NCBI GenBank assembly: GCA_902363675.1
Contig: CABJAV010000006.1
Span: 71,025 to 135,024 of the forward strand
Length of the DNA stretch: 64,000 nucleotides
Direction of reading: 5' to 3'
DNA from: Lachnospiraceae bacterium
GTDB taxonomy: Bacteria; Bacillota; Clostridia; Lachnospirales; Lachnospiraceae
Shown in pieces: positions 1-8,013 of the stretch. Numbering within the stretch: the stretch's first letter is position 1; every line of letters begins with the position of its first letter. The notes below the pieces were generated by a model. The model did no database searches and had not been told where the DNA came from. It saw nothing but the letters and a program-made list of their open reading frames with translations. Made by a program: the position numbers and the translations under genes.

Positions 1-1029
1 GTACAGGCAGCAGCGACATACACCCTGACCTTCCGCTCCGGAAATGTGGGAAGCTTTGATACGGCAAAAGTTGGCGCAGCTGTGAAAAATAGCAGTTTGG
101 TAGAAGTGAAAAAAGAGTACATCAAAGTGAAAGCGAAGAGAGGAGACAGTGTTGCCTCTGCTGTATATGATGCATTCGGCAGAGCCGTTCAGGGAAGCGG
201 AGATATGAATGCAATGTTTCTTAGTTTTTTGTCTGAGAACAAAGGATACACTCTGTTGGATGAATCTACCTGGGGACCAAAAACTTCAGATAACGTTCGG
301 CACAACAAAGAATATGTATTAGATTACGGTACAATCGTCAATCCGGTTTCCTATACCGTTAATTATGTTGATGCGGAGAGTGGTGATTCGGTAGCAGCTC
401 CAATTTTCAGTTATGGAAGCTCAGGAGACAGTGTTACAGTGGCTCCGGTTACTGTAAGCGAGTATGAGACAGATGACGATGCTGTGACAATTATACTGGA
501 TAAGAATTCGGATAATACAGTTACTTTCAAATATTCTTATACTGGAGAAACTTTTATACCGGGACAGACAACGCACAGAACGGTAACAGAATATCAGACA
601 AACGTAGTCACAGTTACACAGAATAACAACAATAATAACAATAATAATAACGCAAATGTCAATAATCCAAATGCAAACAACACGGATGACAATGCAGGAA
701 ACAATGATGCAAATGCGGATAATGGCAACAATGCAGACAATGGAAATGATGGTCAGGACATTCCGGATGATGATGTTCCACTGGACGATGGAAACGGAAA
801 TAACAATGGTGACAATGCAGCCACAAATGACTCAGCTAATAATCTGACAAATATTGAGGATGAGCAGACTGCAAAGAGTGCCAACTCACAGCAGTCTAAT
901 TCCTGGATCGTGGGTGGTATCGTTGCAGCAGTTGTATTGGTAGCAGCAGTTATTGGAACAACGCTTGTTATCAGAACCCGCAAAACCCGCAAAGCGAATG
1001 CCGGGGCAGGCAAAGAAAATAAAAAGTAG
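1..1029 (+). CDS. Surface protein with MucBP-like repeat, Asn/Asp-rich linker and C-terminal membrane anchor (5' partial)
   Basis: The frame is already open at base 1, so the N-terminus and any signal peptide lie outside the window. The visible part has about 342 residues. Roughly residues 117-183 read like a MucBP-type beta domain (YTVNYVDAESGDSV start, ending VTFKYSYTGE). A long Asn/Asp/Gly-rich linker follows (about 207-290, with ten consecutive Asn), then one hydrophobic segment (about 302-324) and a short Arg/Lys-rich tail (RTRKTRK). There is no LPXTG motif, so I infer anchoring by the membrane helix rather than by sortase. The next gene, 52 bp downstream, is another exported protein and may be in the same operon. 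The adhesive or structural role is inferred from architecture only; no enzyme motif was seen. Confidence 0.75.
   Translation, partial: VQAAATYTLTFRSGNVGSFDTAKVGAAVKNSSLVEVKKEYIKVKAKRGDSVASAVYDAFGRAVQGSGDMNAMFLSFLSENKGYTLLDESTWGPKTSDNVRHNKEYVLDYGTIVNPVSYTVNYVDAESGDSVAAPIFSYGSSGDSVTVAPVTVSEYETDDDAVTIILDKNSDNTVTFKYSYTGETFIPGQTTHRTVTEYQTNVVTVTQNNNNNNNNNNANVNNPNANNTDDNAGNNDANADNGNNADNGNDGQDIPDDDVPLDDGNGNNNGDNAATNDSANNLTNIEDEQTAKSANSQQSNSWIVGGIVAAVVLVAAVIGTTLVIRTRKTRKANAGAGKENKK
622..651 (+). repeat. AAT/AAC trinucleotide tract encoding ten Asn
   Basis: Ten consecutive Asn codons (AAT or AAC) form a simple repeat inside the surface-protein gene. Because the unit is three bases, slippage would change linker length without breaking the frame. 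Confidence 0.85.
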
Positions 1030-1081
1030 AAATAAAAGGAAATAAGAAATTATAAAGGATAAGGATAAAAGGAGATTAGTT

Positions 1082-1897
1082 ATGAAGAAGAAAGTAGTAG
1101 TATCCACATGTGCAGTTGCATTAGCAGGAACATTGGCAGTTGGAGGTGTGTTGGCGTATCTTCATGCACAGACAGACACTGTACGCAACGTATTTACCGG
1201 TGAACAGGATAACCTGAACGGACATATCGAAGAGGAATTTGAGAAAGATAAGGCAGATCGTTATGTTCCGGGTGATGTAATCACAAAGAAGCCGCATGTC
1301 GTAAATGAGAGCGATTCGATCACAGCATGGGTTGCTGTAAAAGTAAAGATCAACGTGGCAGACAAGACAATCAGCTATAAAGATTTTACAGATAACTACG
1401 GAACCATCCAGACAAAGTTCTCAGATACATATAAAGACGGATTTAATACAGGCGACAACGGAGCATTCGAGGAGCTGGATACGGATGGAAAGGATTACAA
1501 ACTCTTTATCTATAAGCAGGAAGTTCCAAAGAATACAGCGACTGCTGATATCTTTGATCGTGTGGAAATTCTTTCCGGCGTGAAGTCTGTATATGCTTCT
1601 TCTACAGAGACAAAGAATGTATGGAAAGAAGTAAAGAAGTCTGATTATGATGCAAGTTCCGCACAGAAGAAAGAAGATAACGGACGATACTATGTATTAG
1701 AAAATTCTATATCAAGTACTACATACGATCCGGAAGCGGATTATTTCGTAGACAAGAACGGAAAAATGACATCTGTCAGTCTCGGAAAGCTTCCGCACTT
1801 TGATATCGATGTAACTGGATATATGGTACAGTCTCAGAATGTAAGTTATGATACTGCAAAGACAGAACTTACAAATTTAGCTGCCAAATACGAATAA
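1082..1897 (+). CDS. SipW-dependent-type (TasA/CalY-like) secreted protein
   Basis: The 271-residue protein starts with a Lys-rich n-region and a hydrophobic segment (about residues 7-25), followed by AYLHAQTDTVRNVFTGEQ. That matches the AYxTDxxxxxNxFTxG pattern of SipW-type signal peptides carried by TasA/CalY biofilm-fibre proteins. The body is rich in Lys, Asp and Thr and resembles the beta-sandwich proteins of this group; no catalytic motif is visible. Start ATG 1082 has an AGGAG site (KVVVS begins the n-region). The gene follows a surface protein and is closed by a clear terminator at 1921-1950. No SipW signal peptidase gene is in the window; it may lie further left. Fibre or matrix function is inferred from the signal type only. 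Confidence 0.75.
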   Translation: MKKKVVVSTCAVALAGTLAVGGVLAYLHAQTDTVRNVFTGEQDNLNGHIEEEFEKDKADRYVPGDVITKKPHVVNESDSITAWVAVKVKINVADKTISYKDFTDNYGTIQTKFSDTYKDGFNTGDNGAFEELDTDGKDYKLFIYKQEVPKNTATADIFDRVEILSGVKSVYASSTETKNVWKEVKKSDYDASSAQKKEDNGRYYVLENSISSTTYDPEADYFVDKNGKMTSVSLGKLPHFDIDVTGYMVQSQNVSYDTAKTELTNLAAKYE

Positions 1898-1920
1898 AAA
1901 ATATAAAATTCCACACGAAT

Positions 1921-1950
1921 AAAGACAGGTTTCGCAAAACCTGTCTTTTT
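1921..1950 (+). terminator. Rho-independent terminator
   Basis: Perfect 12-bp arms AAAGACAGGTTT (1921-1932) and AAACCTGTCTTT (1937-1948) enclose a CGCA loop and end in a T run. It closes the surface-protein pair. Confidence 0.9.
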
Positions 1951-1965
1951 CGCATTTGTTAGATA

Positions 1966-1994
1966 TTGAAATTTCGAAATACATCATATATAAT
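1966..1994 (+). promoter_or_regulatory. Sigma-A-type promoter for the small membrane protein (and probably alaS)
   Basis: TTGAAA (1966-1971), 17-bp spacer, TATAAT (1989-1994). It lies just after the upstream terminator and 48 bp before the next start codon. Confidence 0.75.
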
Positions 1995-2042
1995 AAACTA
2001 GTTATGGAAAGTGTATTTTACCATGGCTTAGGAGGTGGCAAA

Positions 2043-2192
2043 ATGAGCGACTTTTTTATGTGTATTGCACAGTATGTGATCATACTTCTCGTATTGGTTG
2101 CTATCGGTGGAATTGGGGGATTTGTCGGAGTAAAGCTGCGCAAGCGCAAAGATGCCAAGGCGGCGAATACATCAGAAACGACAAAAGAGTAG
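2043..2192 (+). CDS. Small single-pass membrane protein, 49 aa
   Basis: ATG 2043 is preceded by AGGAGG at 2030-2035, which selects this start over upstream in-frame possibilities. The product has one long hydrophobic segment (about residues 6-30, with IGGIGGFVGV glycine spacing) followed by a basic stretch (KLRKRKDAK) and a polar tail, so an N-out/C-in orientation is likely. I do not recognise a family. It is transcribed from the promoter at 1966-1994 and lies 38 bp before alaS, so it is probably co-transcribed with it. Function unknown. Confidence 0.65.
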   Translation: MSDFFMCIAQYVIILLVLVAIGGIGGFVGVKLRKRKDAKAANTSETTKE

Positions 2193-2230
2193 ATTGAACG
2201 GTTAATGACCGGGTTTGGAGGAAATTGGTA

Positions 2231-4891
2231 ATGAAAAAGAGTTATGGCGTGAACGAGTTGCGCCGGATGTATCTGAACTTCTTTGAGAGCAAGGGTCATC
2301 TTGCAATGAAGAGCTTTTCATTAGTACCACACAATGACAACAGCTTATTACTGATTAATGCGGGTATGGCACCGCTTAAGCCATATTTTACAGGACAGGA
2401 GATTCCACCAAGAAGACGTGTGACCACATGTCAGAAATGTGTTCGTACAGGTGATATTGAAAACGTTGGTAAGACAGCACGTCACCTTACATTTTTTGAA
2501 ATGCTTGGAAACTTTTCTTTTGGTGATTATTTTAAACATGAGGCGATTGCATGGTCTTGGGAATTTTTAACAGAAGTACTAGGACTTGAGAAGGATCGCC
2601 TGTATCCATCAATCTATGGAGAGGATGATGAGGCATACGATATCTGGACCAAGGAAGTTGGTGTACCGGGAGATCGTATTACACGTTTCTACCGTGATCC
2701 AGAGACCGGTGAATGTGATAACTTCTGGGAGCATGGTGCTGGTCCTTGCGGTCCATGTTCTGAAATTTACTATGATAGAGGCGAAAAATACGGATGTGGC
2801 AAGCCGGATTGTAAGGTAGGCTGTGACTGTGACCGTTACATGGAAGTATGGAACAACGTATTTACCCAGTTCGAGGGAGATGGCAAGGGCGGTTATACTG
2901 AACTTGCACAGAAGAATATTGATACCGGTATGGGATTGGAGCGTCTTGCAGTTGTTATGCAGGATGTAGAGTCTGTATTTGATATTGATACAATGAAAGC
3001 CATCCGTGACAAGATTTGTGAAATGTCTGGAAAGAAATATCAGGTAGACGCAATGGATGATGTATCCATCCGTCTGATCACAGATCATATCCGTTCCTCA
3101 ACATTTCTTGTATCCGATGGTGTTATGCCGAGCAATGAGGGAAGAGGATACGTGCTTCGCCGTCTGATCCGTCGTGCTGCACGTCACGGAAAGATGCTTG
3201 GCATTGATGGACTGTTCCTTGCAAAGCTTTCTGAGACTGTTATCAATGAGAGCAAGGACGGATATCCAGAACTGGAAGAGAAGAAAGATTTCATCTTCAA
3301 GGTTCTGACACAGGAAGAAGAGAAATTTAATAAGACTATCGATCAGGGACTTGCAATTCTTTCTGATTTGATGGAGGAGATGAAGAAGAACGGAACCAAG
3401 GAGTTATCCGGTGCCGATACTTTCAAACTTTATGATACTTATGGATTCCCGGTTGATCTGACCGAAGAAATCCTTGAGGAACAGGGATTTAGCTATAACG
3501 AAGACGAATTCAAGGCATGCATGGAGGAACAGAGACAGAAGGCAAGAAATGCACGTAAGGTTACAAACTACATGGGTGCAGATGCTACTGTTTACGAGCA
3601 GATTGATCCTGCTATTACAACCGAATTTGTTGGTTATGATAACCTGACTTATACATCAAAAGTTACGGTAATGACTACAGAAACTGAAATCGTTGAAGCA
3701 CTCTCAGAGGGGGATGCAGGAACTATCATCGTAGAGAAAACACCTTTCTATGCAACTATGGGTGGTCAGCAGGGCGATAAAGGTGAAATTCGTACTGCAG
3801 ATGGTGTATTTGCCGTAGAAGATACCATCAAGCTTTTAGGTGGCAAATACGGACACATCGGACATATGGTATCCGGTATGATTCGTTCCGGAGAGAAAGT
3901 AGAACTTGCAGTAGATGCAAAACTTCGTGCACAGACCTGTGCAAATCATTCTGCAACTCATTTGCTGCAGAAAGCATTGCGTGAAGTATTAGGTACTCAC
4001 GTTGAGCAGGCAGGATCTTATCAGGACAGTGAGCGTACCAGATTTGACTTCACACATTTTGCTGCAATGACAGCAGAGGAGTTACAGAAGGTAGAAGATA
4101 TTGTAAATGAGAAGATTAACGAGGCTATTCCGGTACGTACCGATATCATGACCGTTGACGAAGCAAAGAAGACCGGAGCGATGGCTCTCTTTGGTGAGAA
4201 GTATGGCGAGACGGTACGTGTCGTATCCATGGACGATTTCTCCAAGGAATTTTGTGGAGGCACACATGTAGCCAATACATCCGATATAAAGACATTCAAG
4301 ATCCTTTCCGAGAGCGGTGTAGCAGCTGGTGTGCGTCGTATCGAGGCACTTACAGGTGACAATGTCATTGCATATTACAAGAAGATGGAAGCAGATTTTG
4401 AAGCAGCTGCCAAGGCTGTAAAATCCACACCTGCAAATCTTCTTGACCGTCTTGAGCATCTGACCGCAGAGCTGAAAGCATTACAGAGCGAGAATGAGTC
4501 TTTAAAGAGCAAAGCAGCAAAAGATGCATTGGGCGATGTAATGAATCAGGTAAAAGAAATCAAGGGTGTCAAGCTTCTTGCAACAAGCGTTTCCGGAGTA
4601 GATATGAACGGACTCCGTGATTTGGGAGATCAGCTGAAGGACAAGCTTGGCGAAGGTGTTGTAGTGATTGCCTCTGAGAACGATGGCAAAGTAAACCTTA
4701 TCGCTATGGCAACAGACGAAGCTATGAAACAGGGAGCACATGCAGGAAACCTTATTAAAGCAATCGCAGGCAAAGTCGGCGGTGGCGGCGGTGGACGTCC
4801 AAATATGGCACAGGCCGGAGGAAAGAATCCAGCAGGTATTCCGGATGCAATTGCAGAAGCTGCAACAGCATTGGAAGGAATGCTCGGATAA
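2231..4891 (+). CDS. alaS: Alanine--tRNA ligase
   Basis: Charges tRNA-Ala with alanine in the cytoplasm and hydrolyses mischarged Ser- and Gly-tRNA-Ala. The 886-residue product has the full family length. The class II catalytic domain is at the N-terminus (FFESKGHL, TFFEMLGNFSFGDYFK, RRLIRRAARHG). The editing domain shows the zinc ligands HSATH (His573/His577) and CGGTH (Cys675), and the C-Ala domain ends in a run of six glycines before RPNMAQAGG. ATG 2231 is chosen because GGAGG at 2217-2221 is correctly spaced; an upstream in-frame TTG at 2225 would leave almost no spacing. No T-box leader fits in the short upstream gap. A strong terminator follows at 4905-4937. Function is certain. Confidence 0.98.
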   Translation: MKKSYGVNELRRMYLNFFESKGHLAMKSFSLVPHNDNSLLLINAGMAPLKPYFTGQEIPPRRRVTTCQKCVRTGDIENVGKTARHLTFFEMLGNFSFGDYFKHEAIAWSWEFLTEVLGLEKDRLYPSIYGEDDEAYDIWTKEVGVPGDRITRFYRDPETGECDNFWEHGAGPCGPCSEIYYDRGEKYGCGKPDCKVGCDCDRYMEVWNNVFTQFEGDGKGGYTELAQKNIDTGMGLERLAVVMQDVESVFDIDTMKAIRDKICEMSGKKYQVDAMDDVSIRLITDHIRSSTFLVSDGVMPSNEGRGYVLRRLIRRAARHGKMLGIDGLFLAKLSETVINESKDGYPELEEKKDFIFKVLTQEEEKFNKTIDQGLAILSDLMEEMKKNGTKELSGADTFKLYDTYGFPVDLTEEILEEQGFSYNEDEFKACMEEQRQKARNARKVTNYMGADATVYEQIDPAITTEFVGYDNLTYTSKVTVMTTETEIVEALSEGDAGTIIVEKTPFYATMGGQQGDKGEIRTADGVFAVEDTIKLLGGKYGHIGHMVSGMIRSGEKVELAVDAKLRAQTCANHSATHLLQKALREVLGTHVEQAGSYQDSERTRFDFTHFAAMTAEELQKVEDIVNEKINEAIPVRTDIMTVDEAKKTGAMALFGEKYGETVRVVSMDDFSKEFCGGTHVANTSDIKTFKILSESGVAAGVRRIEALTGDNVIAYYKKMEADFEAAAKAVKSTPANLLDRLEHLTAELKALQSENESLKSKAAKDALGDVMNQVKEIKGVKLLATSVSGVDMNGLRDLGDQLKDKLGEGVVVIASENDGKVNLIAMATDEAMKQGAHAGNLIKAIAGKVGGGGGGRPNMAQAGGKNPAGIPDAIAEAATALEGMLG

Positions 4892-4904
4892 AATACAATG
4901 TATA

Positions 4905-4937
4905 AAATACGCACTGAGAAATCAGTGCGTATTTTTT
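4905..4937 (+). terminator. Rho-independent terminator of alaS
   Basis: Arms AAATACGCACTGA (4905-4917) and TCAGTGCGTATTT (4922-4934) with a GAAA tetraloop, then a T tract. Confidence 0.93.
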
Positions 4938-5076
4938 ATGCTTAAATACTTCACAAGTTCCTATCCTTAGTTTCGAAAAACACAAATGAAGGTAGAAAAA
5001 TCAACTATATATTCATAAAAAACGAAGAAATTACCCCAATTCGAGCAGAAGACCGATTTACTGGAACGTTCCATGA

Positions 5077-5265
5077 AATGAAATCGCAGAATCTGTAAAT
5101 ACGATTTCACATGCCATTGAAGATGGTGTCAGTGGTGTTGTATTGGCAGCGGACAGCACACAGGTGCTCGTTTTAGATATGGATAAAATTTCTCATAAAA
5201 TGGACGAAAACTTCGCAATCGCAGACGGATTGCGGAAAGAGATATCTGTATTTACAAAGCTGTAA
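5077..5265 (+). pseudogene. Remnant: C-terminal tail of a methyl-accepting chemotaxis protein
   Basis: This lies in the 500-bp gap between alaS and rpsU. The frame encodes NEIAESVNTISHAIEDG and ends ADGLRKEISVFTKL before TAA at 5263-5265. This is the pattern of the last 55-60 residues of clostridial methyl-accepting chemotaxis proteins (ISxAxxxxxxGVxxxA, helical heptads, IADxLRxExxxF). An in-frame TGA at 5074-5076 precedes it and there is no start codon or ribosome site. Bases 4980-5076 contain only short fragments in shifting frames. I infer the eroded 3' end of a deleted receptor gene. Confidence 0.6.
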
Positions 5266-5295
5266 GAGAAACTGGAAAAAAATTGCCGAAACCTA

Positions 5296-5323
5296 TTGAC
5301 AAATTGGGATATTTTGATAAAAT
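5296..5323 (+). promoter_or_regulatory. Promoter of rpsU
   Basis: Consensus TTGACA (5296-5301), 16-bp spacer, TAAAAT (5318-5323), about 70 bp before the rpsU start. Confidence 0.7.
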
Positions 5324-5394
5324 AATCGATAGTGCAATTAAGTTTACCTTACAGTTGATGCACAATACGCAACTGGAGGGAGGTTAGGTGTAGA

Positions 5395-5571
5395 ATGTCT
5401 AGTGTAATCGTAAAAGAGAATGAGACTTTAGATAGCGCATTACGTCGTTTCAAGAGAAACTGCGCAAAGGCTGGAATTCAGCAGGAGATTCGTAAGAGAG
5501 AGCATTACGAGAAGCCGAGCGTAAAGCGTAAGAAGAAATCTGAAGCTGCTAGAAAAAGAAAATACAACTAG
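5395..5571 (+). CDS. rpsU: 30S ribosomal protein bS21
   Basis: A 58-residue, strongly basic protein beginning [20 protein letters not shown] and ending [15 protein letters not shown], the full length and pattern of bacterial S21 (ALRRFKRxCxKAGI, then [12 protein letters not shown]). It joins the 30S subunit platform near the anti-Shine-Dalgarno region of 16S rRNA. A strong GGAGGGAGG site at 5375-5383 precedes ATG 5395. It is monocistronic, with its own promoter at 5296-5323 and terminator at 5583-5613. Confidence 0.96.
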   Translation: MSSVIVKENETLDSALRRFKRNCAKAGIQQEIRKREHYEKPSVKRKKKSEAARKRKYN

Positions 5572-5582
5572 TTGTGTTTAAG

Positions 5583-5613
5583 CAACCCCGGGATTCGTCC
5601 CGGGGTTGTTTTT
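5583..5613 (+). terminator. Rho-independent terminator of rpsU
   Basis: GC-rich arms CAACCCCGGGA (5583-5593) and TCCCGGGGTTG (5598-5608), TTCG loop, T5 tail. Confidence 0.95.
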
Positions 5614-5634
5614 ATGTAAAAATCCCGCTATAAT
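5606..5634 (+). promoter_or_regulatory. Promoter overlapping the rpsU terminator
   Basis: TTGTTT (5606-5611), 17-bp spacer, perfect TATAAT (5629-5634). The -35 hexamer lies in the 3' arm and T tract of the rpsU terminator, so initiation starts right where the upstream unit ends. It serves the oxidoreductase and MerR genes. Confidence 0.6.
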
Positions 5635-5664
5635 GAAACAAAAACGACATAGGAGTGATTACAA

Positions 5665-6639
5665 ATGATCAAATATCGTTGGGCAACATTGGGTTGCGGT
5701 GTAATTGCCAACCAGCTTGCACAGGCATTACAGGCACAGGGAAGCAACTTGTATTCGGTGGCGAACCGCACACATGACAAGGCAGTTGCATTCGCAGAAA
5801 AGTACGGCATCGAAAAAGTCTATGAGGATATTGATGAAGTTTTTACAGATGACAACGTCGACATCATTTATATTTCGACTCCACACAACACACATATCAA
5901 ATATCTGCGTAAAGCATTGGCAGCGGGAAAGCATGTACTGTGTGAAAAATCGATTACATTGAACAGTCAGGAACTGGATGAAGCCATAAAGCTTGCAGAG
6001 GACAACCATGTGATTCTAGCGGAGGCTATGACCATCTATCACATGCCTATTTATAAGAAATTAAATGAAATCATTGCATCTGACATTTTAGGGGAATTGA
6101 AGCTTTTGCAGATGAATTTTGGAAGTTATAAAGAGTATGATATGAATAATCGCTTTTTCAATCGTAATTTAGCGGGAGGAGCAATGTTAGACATTGGTGT
6201 CTACGCATTGTCTTTCGTGCGCTGGTTTTTAAGTGAAAAACCCGACCAGATTCTGTCACAGGTAAAATATGCACCGACAGGAGTGGATGAGCAGGCGGGT
6301 ATCCTTTTAAAAAATAAGAAGGAAGAGATGGCAACGGTAATCCTTTCACTTCATGCAAAGCAGCCGAAGAGAGGATTGATCGCTTTTGATAAGGGATATG
6401 TGGAACTATATGAATATCCGAGAGGTCAGGAAGCGGTGATCACATATACGAAGGACGGACACACTGAGACAATTCGGGAGGGTGAGACCAATCGTGCACT
6501 TGAATATGAAGTGCTGGATATGGAAGCTGCCGTGGCAGGAGAAAAAGATGACATGCATCTGGATTATACGAGGGATGTCATGGATATGATGACGCAGATC
6601 CGGCAGGAGTGGGGCATGCGTTATCCGGAGGAAGAGTAG
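5665..6639 (+). CDS. Gfo/Idh/MocA family NAD(P)-dependent oxidoreductase
   Basis: The 324-residue protein has an N-terminal Rossmann fold (GCGVIANQLAQAL, about residues 9-21) and the family signature with the catalytic-lysine region HVLCEKSITLN (about 91-101). The alpha/beta C-terminal domain carries GGAMLDIGVYAL (about 170-181). Members oxidise or reduce sugars, inositols or trans-dihydrodiols; the substrate cannot be read from sequence. ATG 5665 is preceded by AGGAG at 5651-5655. The next gene, a MerR regulator, begins 12 bp after the stop and must be co-transcribed. Confidence 0.88.
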   Translation: MIKYRWATLGCGVIANQLAQALQAQGSNLYSVANRTHDKAVAFAEKYGIEKVYEDIDEVFTDDNVDIIYISTPHNTHIKYLRKALAAGKHVLCEKSITLNSQELDEAIKLAEDNHVILAEAMTIYHMPIYKKLNEIIASDILGELKLLQMNFGSYKEYDMNNRFFNRNLAGGAMLDIGVYALSFVRWFLSEKPDQILSQVKYAPTGVDEQAGILLKNKKEEMATVILSLHAKQPKRGLIAFDKGYVELYEYPRGQEAVITYTKDGHTETIREGETNRALEYEVLDMEAAVAGEKDDMHLDYTRDVMDMMTQIRQEWGMRYPEEE

Positions 6640-6651
6640 TAAAAAGCAAAT

Positions 6652-7830
6652 ATGAAAAGTAAAAGGTATTATTCATCTGGTCAGTTCGCAAAGAAAGCTC
6701 ATGTAACACTTCGAACGATACGATATTATGATAAACAGAATATTTTAAAACCGACGTCAAAGACACCGGCGGGCGCCCGTCTGTATACAGAGGCTGATTT
6801 TGCAAAGCTGCAGCAGATTCTTCTTTTGAAATATCTGGGGTTTTCTTTGCAGGACATTCGTGAGATGACCCTTGCATCTGCGGATCAGCAGTATCTGTTA
6901 GAATCCATGCGTGTGCAGAAAAAGCTGATTCAGGCACGCATCGAGGAAATGCAGGCAATGAATGACGCGATTGACAGTACGATGAATGCGATTCAGCAGA
7001 AACAGGAGTTGGACTGGAATCGTATGTTCGATCTGATTCATCTGACTGCGGTGGAGCGGAGCTTGAAGACGCAGTACCAGAATGCAGCAAATATTTCCGC
7101 CCGTATTCGTTTGCACCGGGAGTATTCTGTGAATCCGAAAGGATGGTTTCCGTGGCTGCTTGAGCAGTGTGAGTTACATGAAGATATGCGAATTCTCGAG
7201 ATCGGCTGTGGAAACGGTGCACTTTGGAGCGAGAACCAGAAGCGGATTCCGATGGATATACAAGTAGTACTTTCAGACCAATCAGATGGAATGCTTCGTG
7301 ATGTGCAGCACGAGCTGGGTGAGGATAAACGTTTTTCCTATGAGAAATTTGATTGTAAAGAGATTCCATATAGGGAAGCGGAGTTTGATCTGGTTATTGC
7401 GAATCACGTATTGTTTTATTGTGAGGATATTTCACAGGTACTGTCTGAATGTAAAAGGGTACTTCGACCGAACGGTCAGTTTTTATGCAGTACATATGGA
7501 CATAATCACATGAAAGAAATTACCGAACTGGTTCAACGGTTTAATAAGGATATTGTGCTGTCTGCGGATTGTCTGTATGAACATTTTGGACTGGAAAATG
7601 GTGCAGATATTTTGAATGCATTTTTTGATGAGGTAGAAGAACGTATTTATGAAGATGCCATTGAAATAGATGAGCCGGAACCGTTGATTTCCTATATTTT
7701 GTCCTGTCATGGAAATCAGAATCAACTGTTGCTGGATCAATATAAAGAATTTGGTGAGTTTGTTTCAAATCAAATGCGTGGCGGATTTCATATTACAAAA
7801 GAGGCGGGAGCATTTGTTTGCAGAAAATAA
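6652..7830 (+). CDS. MerR-family regulator fused to a SAM-dependent methyltransferase
   Basis: A two-domain protein of 392 residues. Residues about 5-75 form a MerR winged helix (FAKKAHVTLRTIRYYDKQ, then GARLYTEADFAKLQQI and FSLQDIREM). A coiled dimerisation helix follows (about 85-125). Residues about 170-330 are a class I methyltransferase with SAM motif I ILEIGCGNG (about 180-188), FDLVIANHVLFY and the CKRVLRPNGQFLCSTYG strand. In MerR proteins the C-terminal part usually senses the ligand, so the methyltransferase may act as sensor or enzyme. It lies directly after an oxidoreductase and directly before a promoter of MerR type (7864-7894). I infer that it regulates the dTDP-rhamnose operon; that is not shown. 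Confidence 0.85.
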   Translation: MKSKRYYSSGQFAKKAHVTLRTIRYYDKQNILKPTSKTPAGARLYTEADFAKLQQILLLKYLGFSLQDIREMTLASADQQYLLESMRVQKKLIQARIEEMQAMNDAIDSTMNAIQQKQELDWNRMFDLIHLTAVERSLKTQYQNAANISARIRLHREYSVNPKGWFPWLLEQCELHEDMRILEIGCGNGALWSENQKRIPMDIQVVLSDQSDGMLRDVQHELGEDKRFSYEKFDCKEIPYREAEFDLVIANHVLFYCEDISQVLSECKRVLRPNGQFLCSTYGHNHMKEITELVQRFNKDIVLSADCLYEHFGLENGADILNAFFDEVEERIYEDAIEIDEPEPLISYILSCHGNQNQLLLDQYKEFGEFVSNQMRGGFHITKEAGAFVCRK

Positions 7831-7863
7831 ATAGTGAAATTTTTAAATTTATTTAAAAAGTAC

Positions 7864-7894
7864 TTGAAGGTGACCTTGGGTCACCTTTTATAAT
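7864..7894 (+). promoter_or_regulatory. MerR-type promoter (19-bp spacer with central dyad) ahead of rfbBDAC
   Basis: TTGAAG (7864-7869) and TATAAT (7889-7894) are separated by 19 bp, the over-long spacer characteristic of MerR-activated promoters. The spacer is filled by a perfect dyad with arms AAGGTGACC (7867-7875) and GGTCACCTT (7879-7887). The adjacent gene is a MerR regulator, so it is the obvious candidate activator. The dyad could also be read as a weak terminator, but the T run is short and interrupted. Confidence 0.65.
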
Positions 7895-7919
7895 ACATGT
7901 AACAGAGTTAAAAATAGTG

Positions 7920-7993
7920 TCAAGTTTTCTATGAAAACTTGATATGCAGCGTCAGTTCATTTGCTGAAAGCAAATTTTGCATGAGCTGATGTT
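7920..7993 (+). other. Structured 5' leader of rfbB
   Basis: Two stem-loops lie between the promoter and rfbB. The first has arms TCAAGTTTTC (7920-7929) and GAAAACTTGA (7933-7942). The second is built from CGTCAGTTCAT (about 7950-7960) and ATGAGCTGATG (about 7981-7991), with an inner ATTTGC/GCAAAT stem. Neither is followed by a T tract. It may be an mRNA-stabilising or regulatory leader; no known riboswitch class was recognised. Confidence 0.4.
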
Positions 7994-8013
7994 CAAGAAT
8001 GGAGGAAATGGAA

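Noticed and set aside
2193..2230. T-box leader for alaS
   Set aside because: The gap is too short and shows neither a T-box sequence nor a terminator.
2609..3088. Long antisense frames inside alaS and other genes
   Set aside because: They lack ribosome sites and protein features, and mirror the codon pattern of well-supported genes on the other strand.
7867..7887. Terminator of the MerR gene
   Set aside because: The T run is short and interrupted, while the dyad sits exactly inside a 19-bp spacer between good -35 and -10 boxes. A dual role cannot be excluded.
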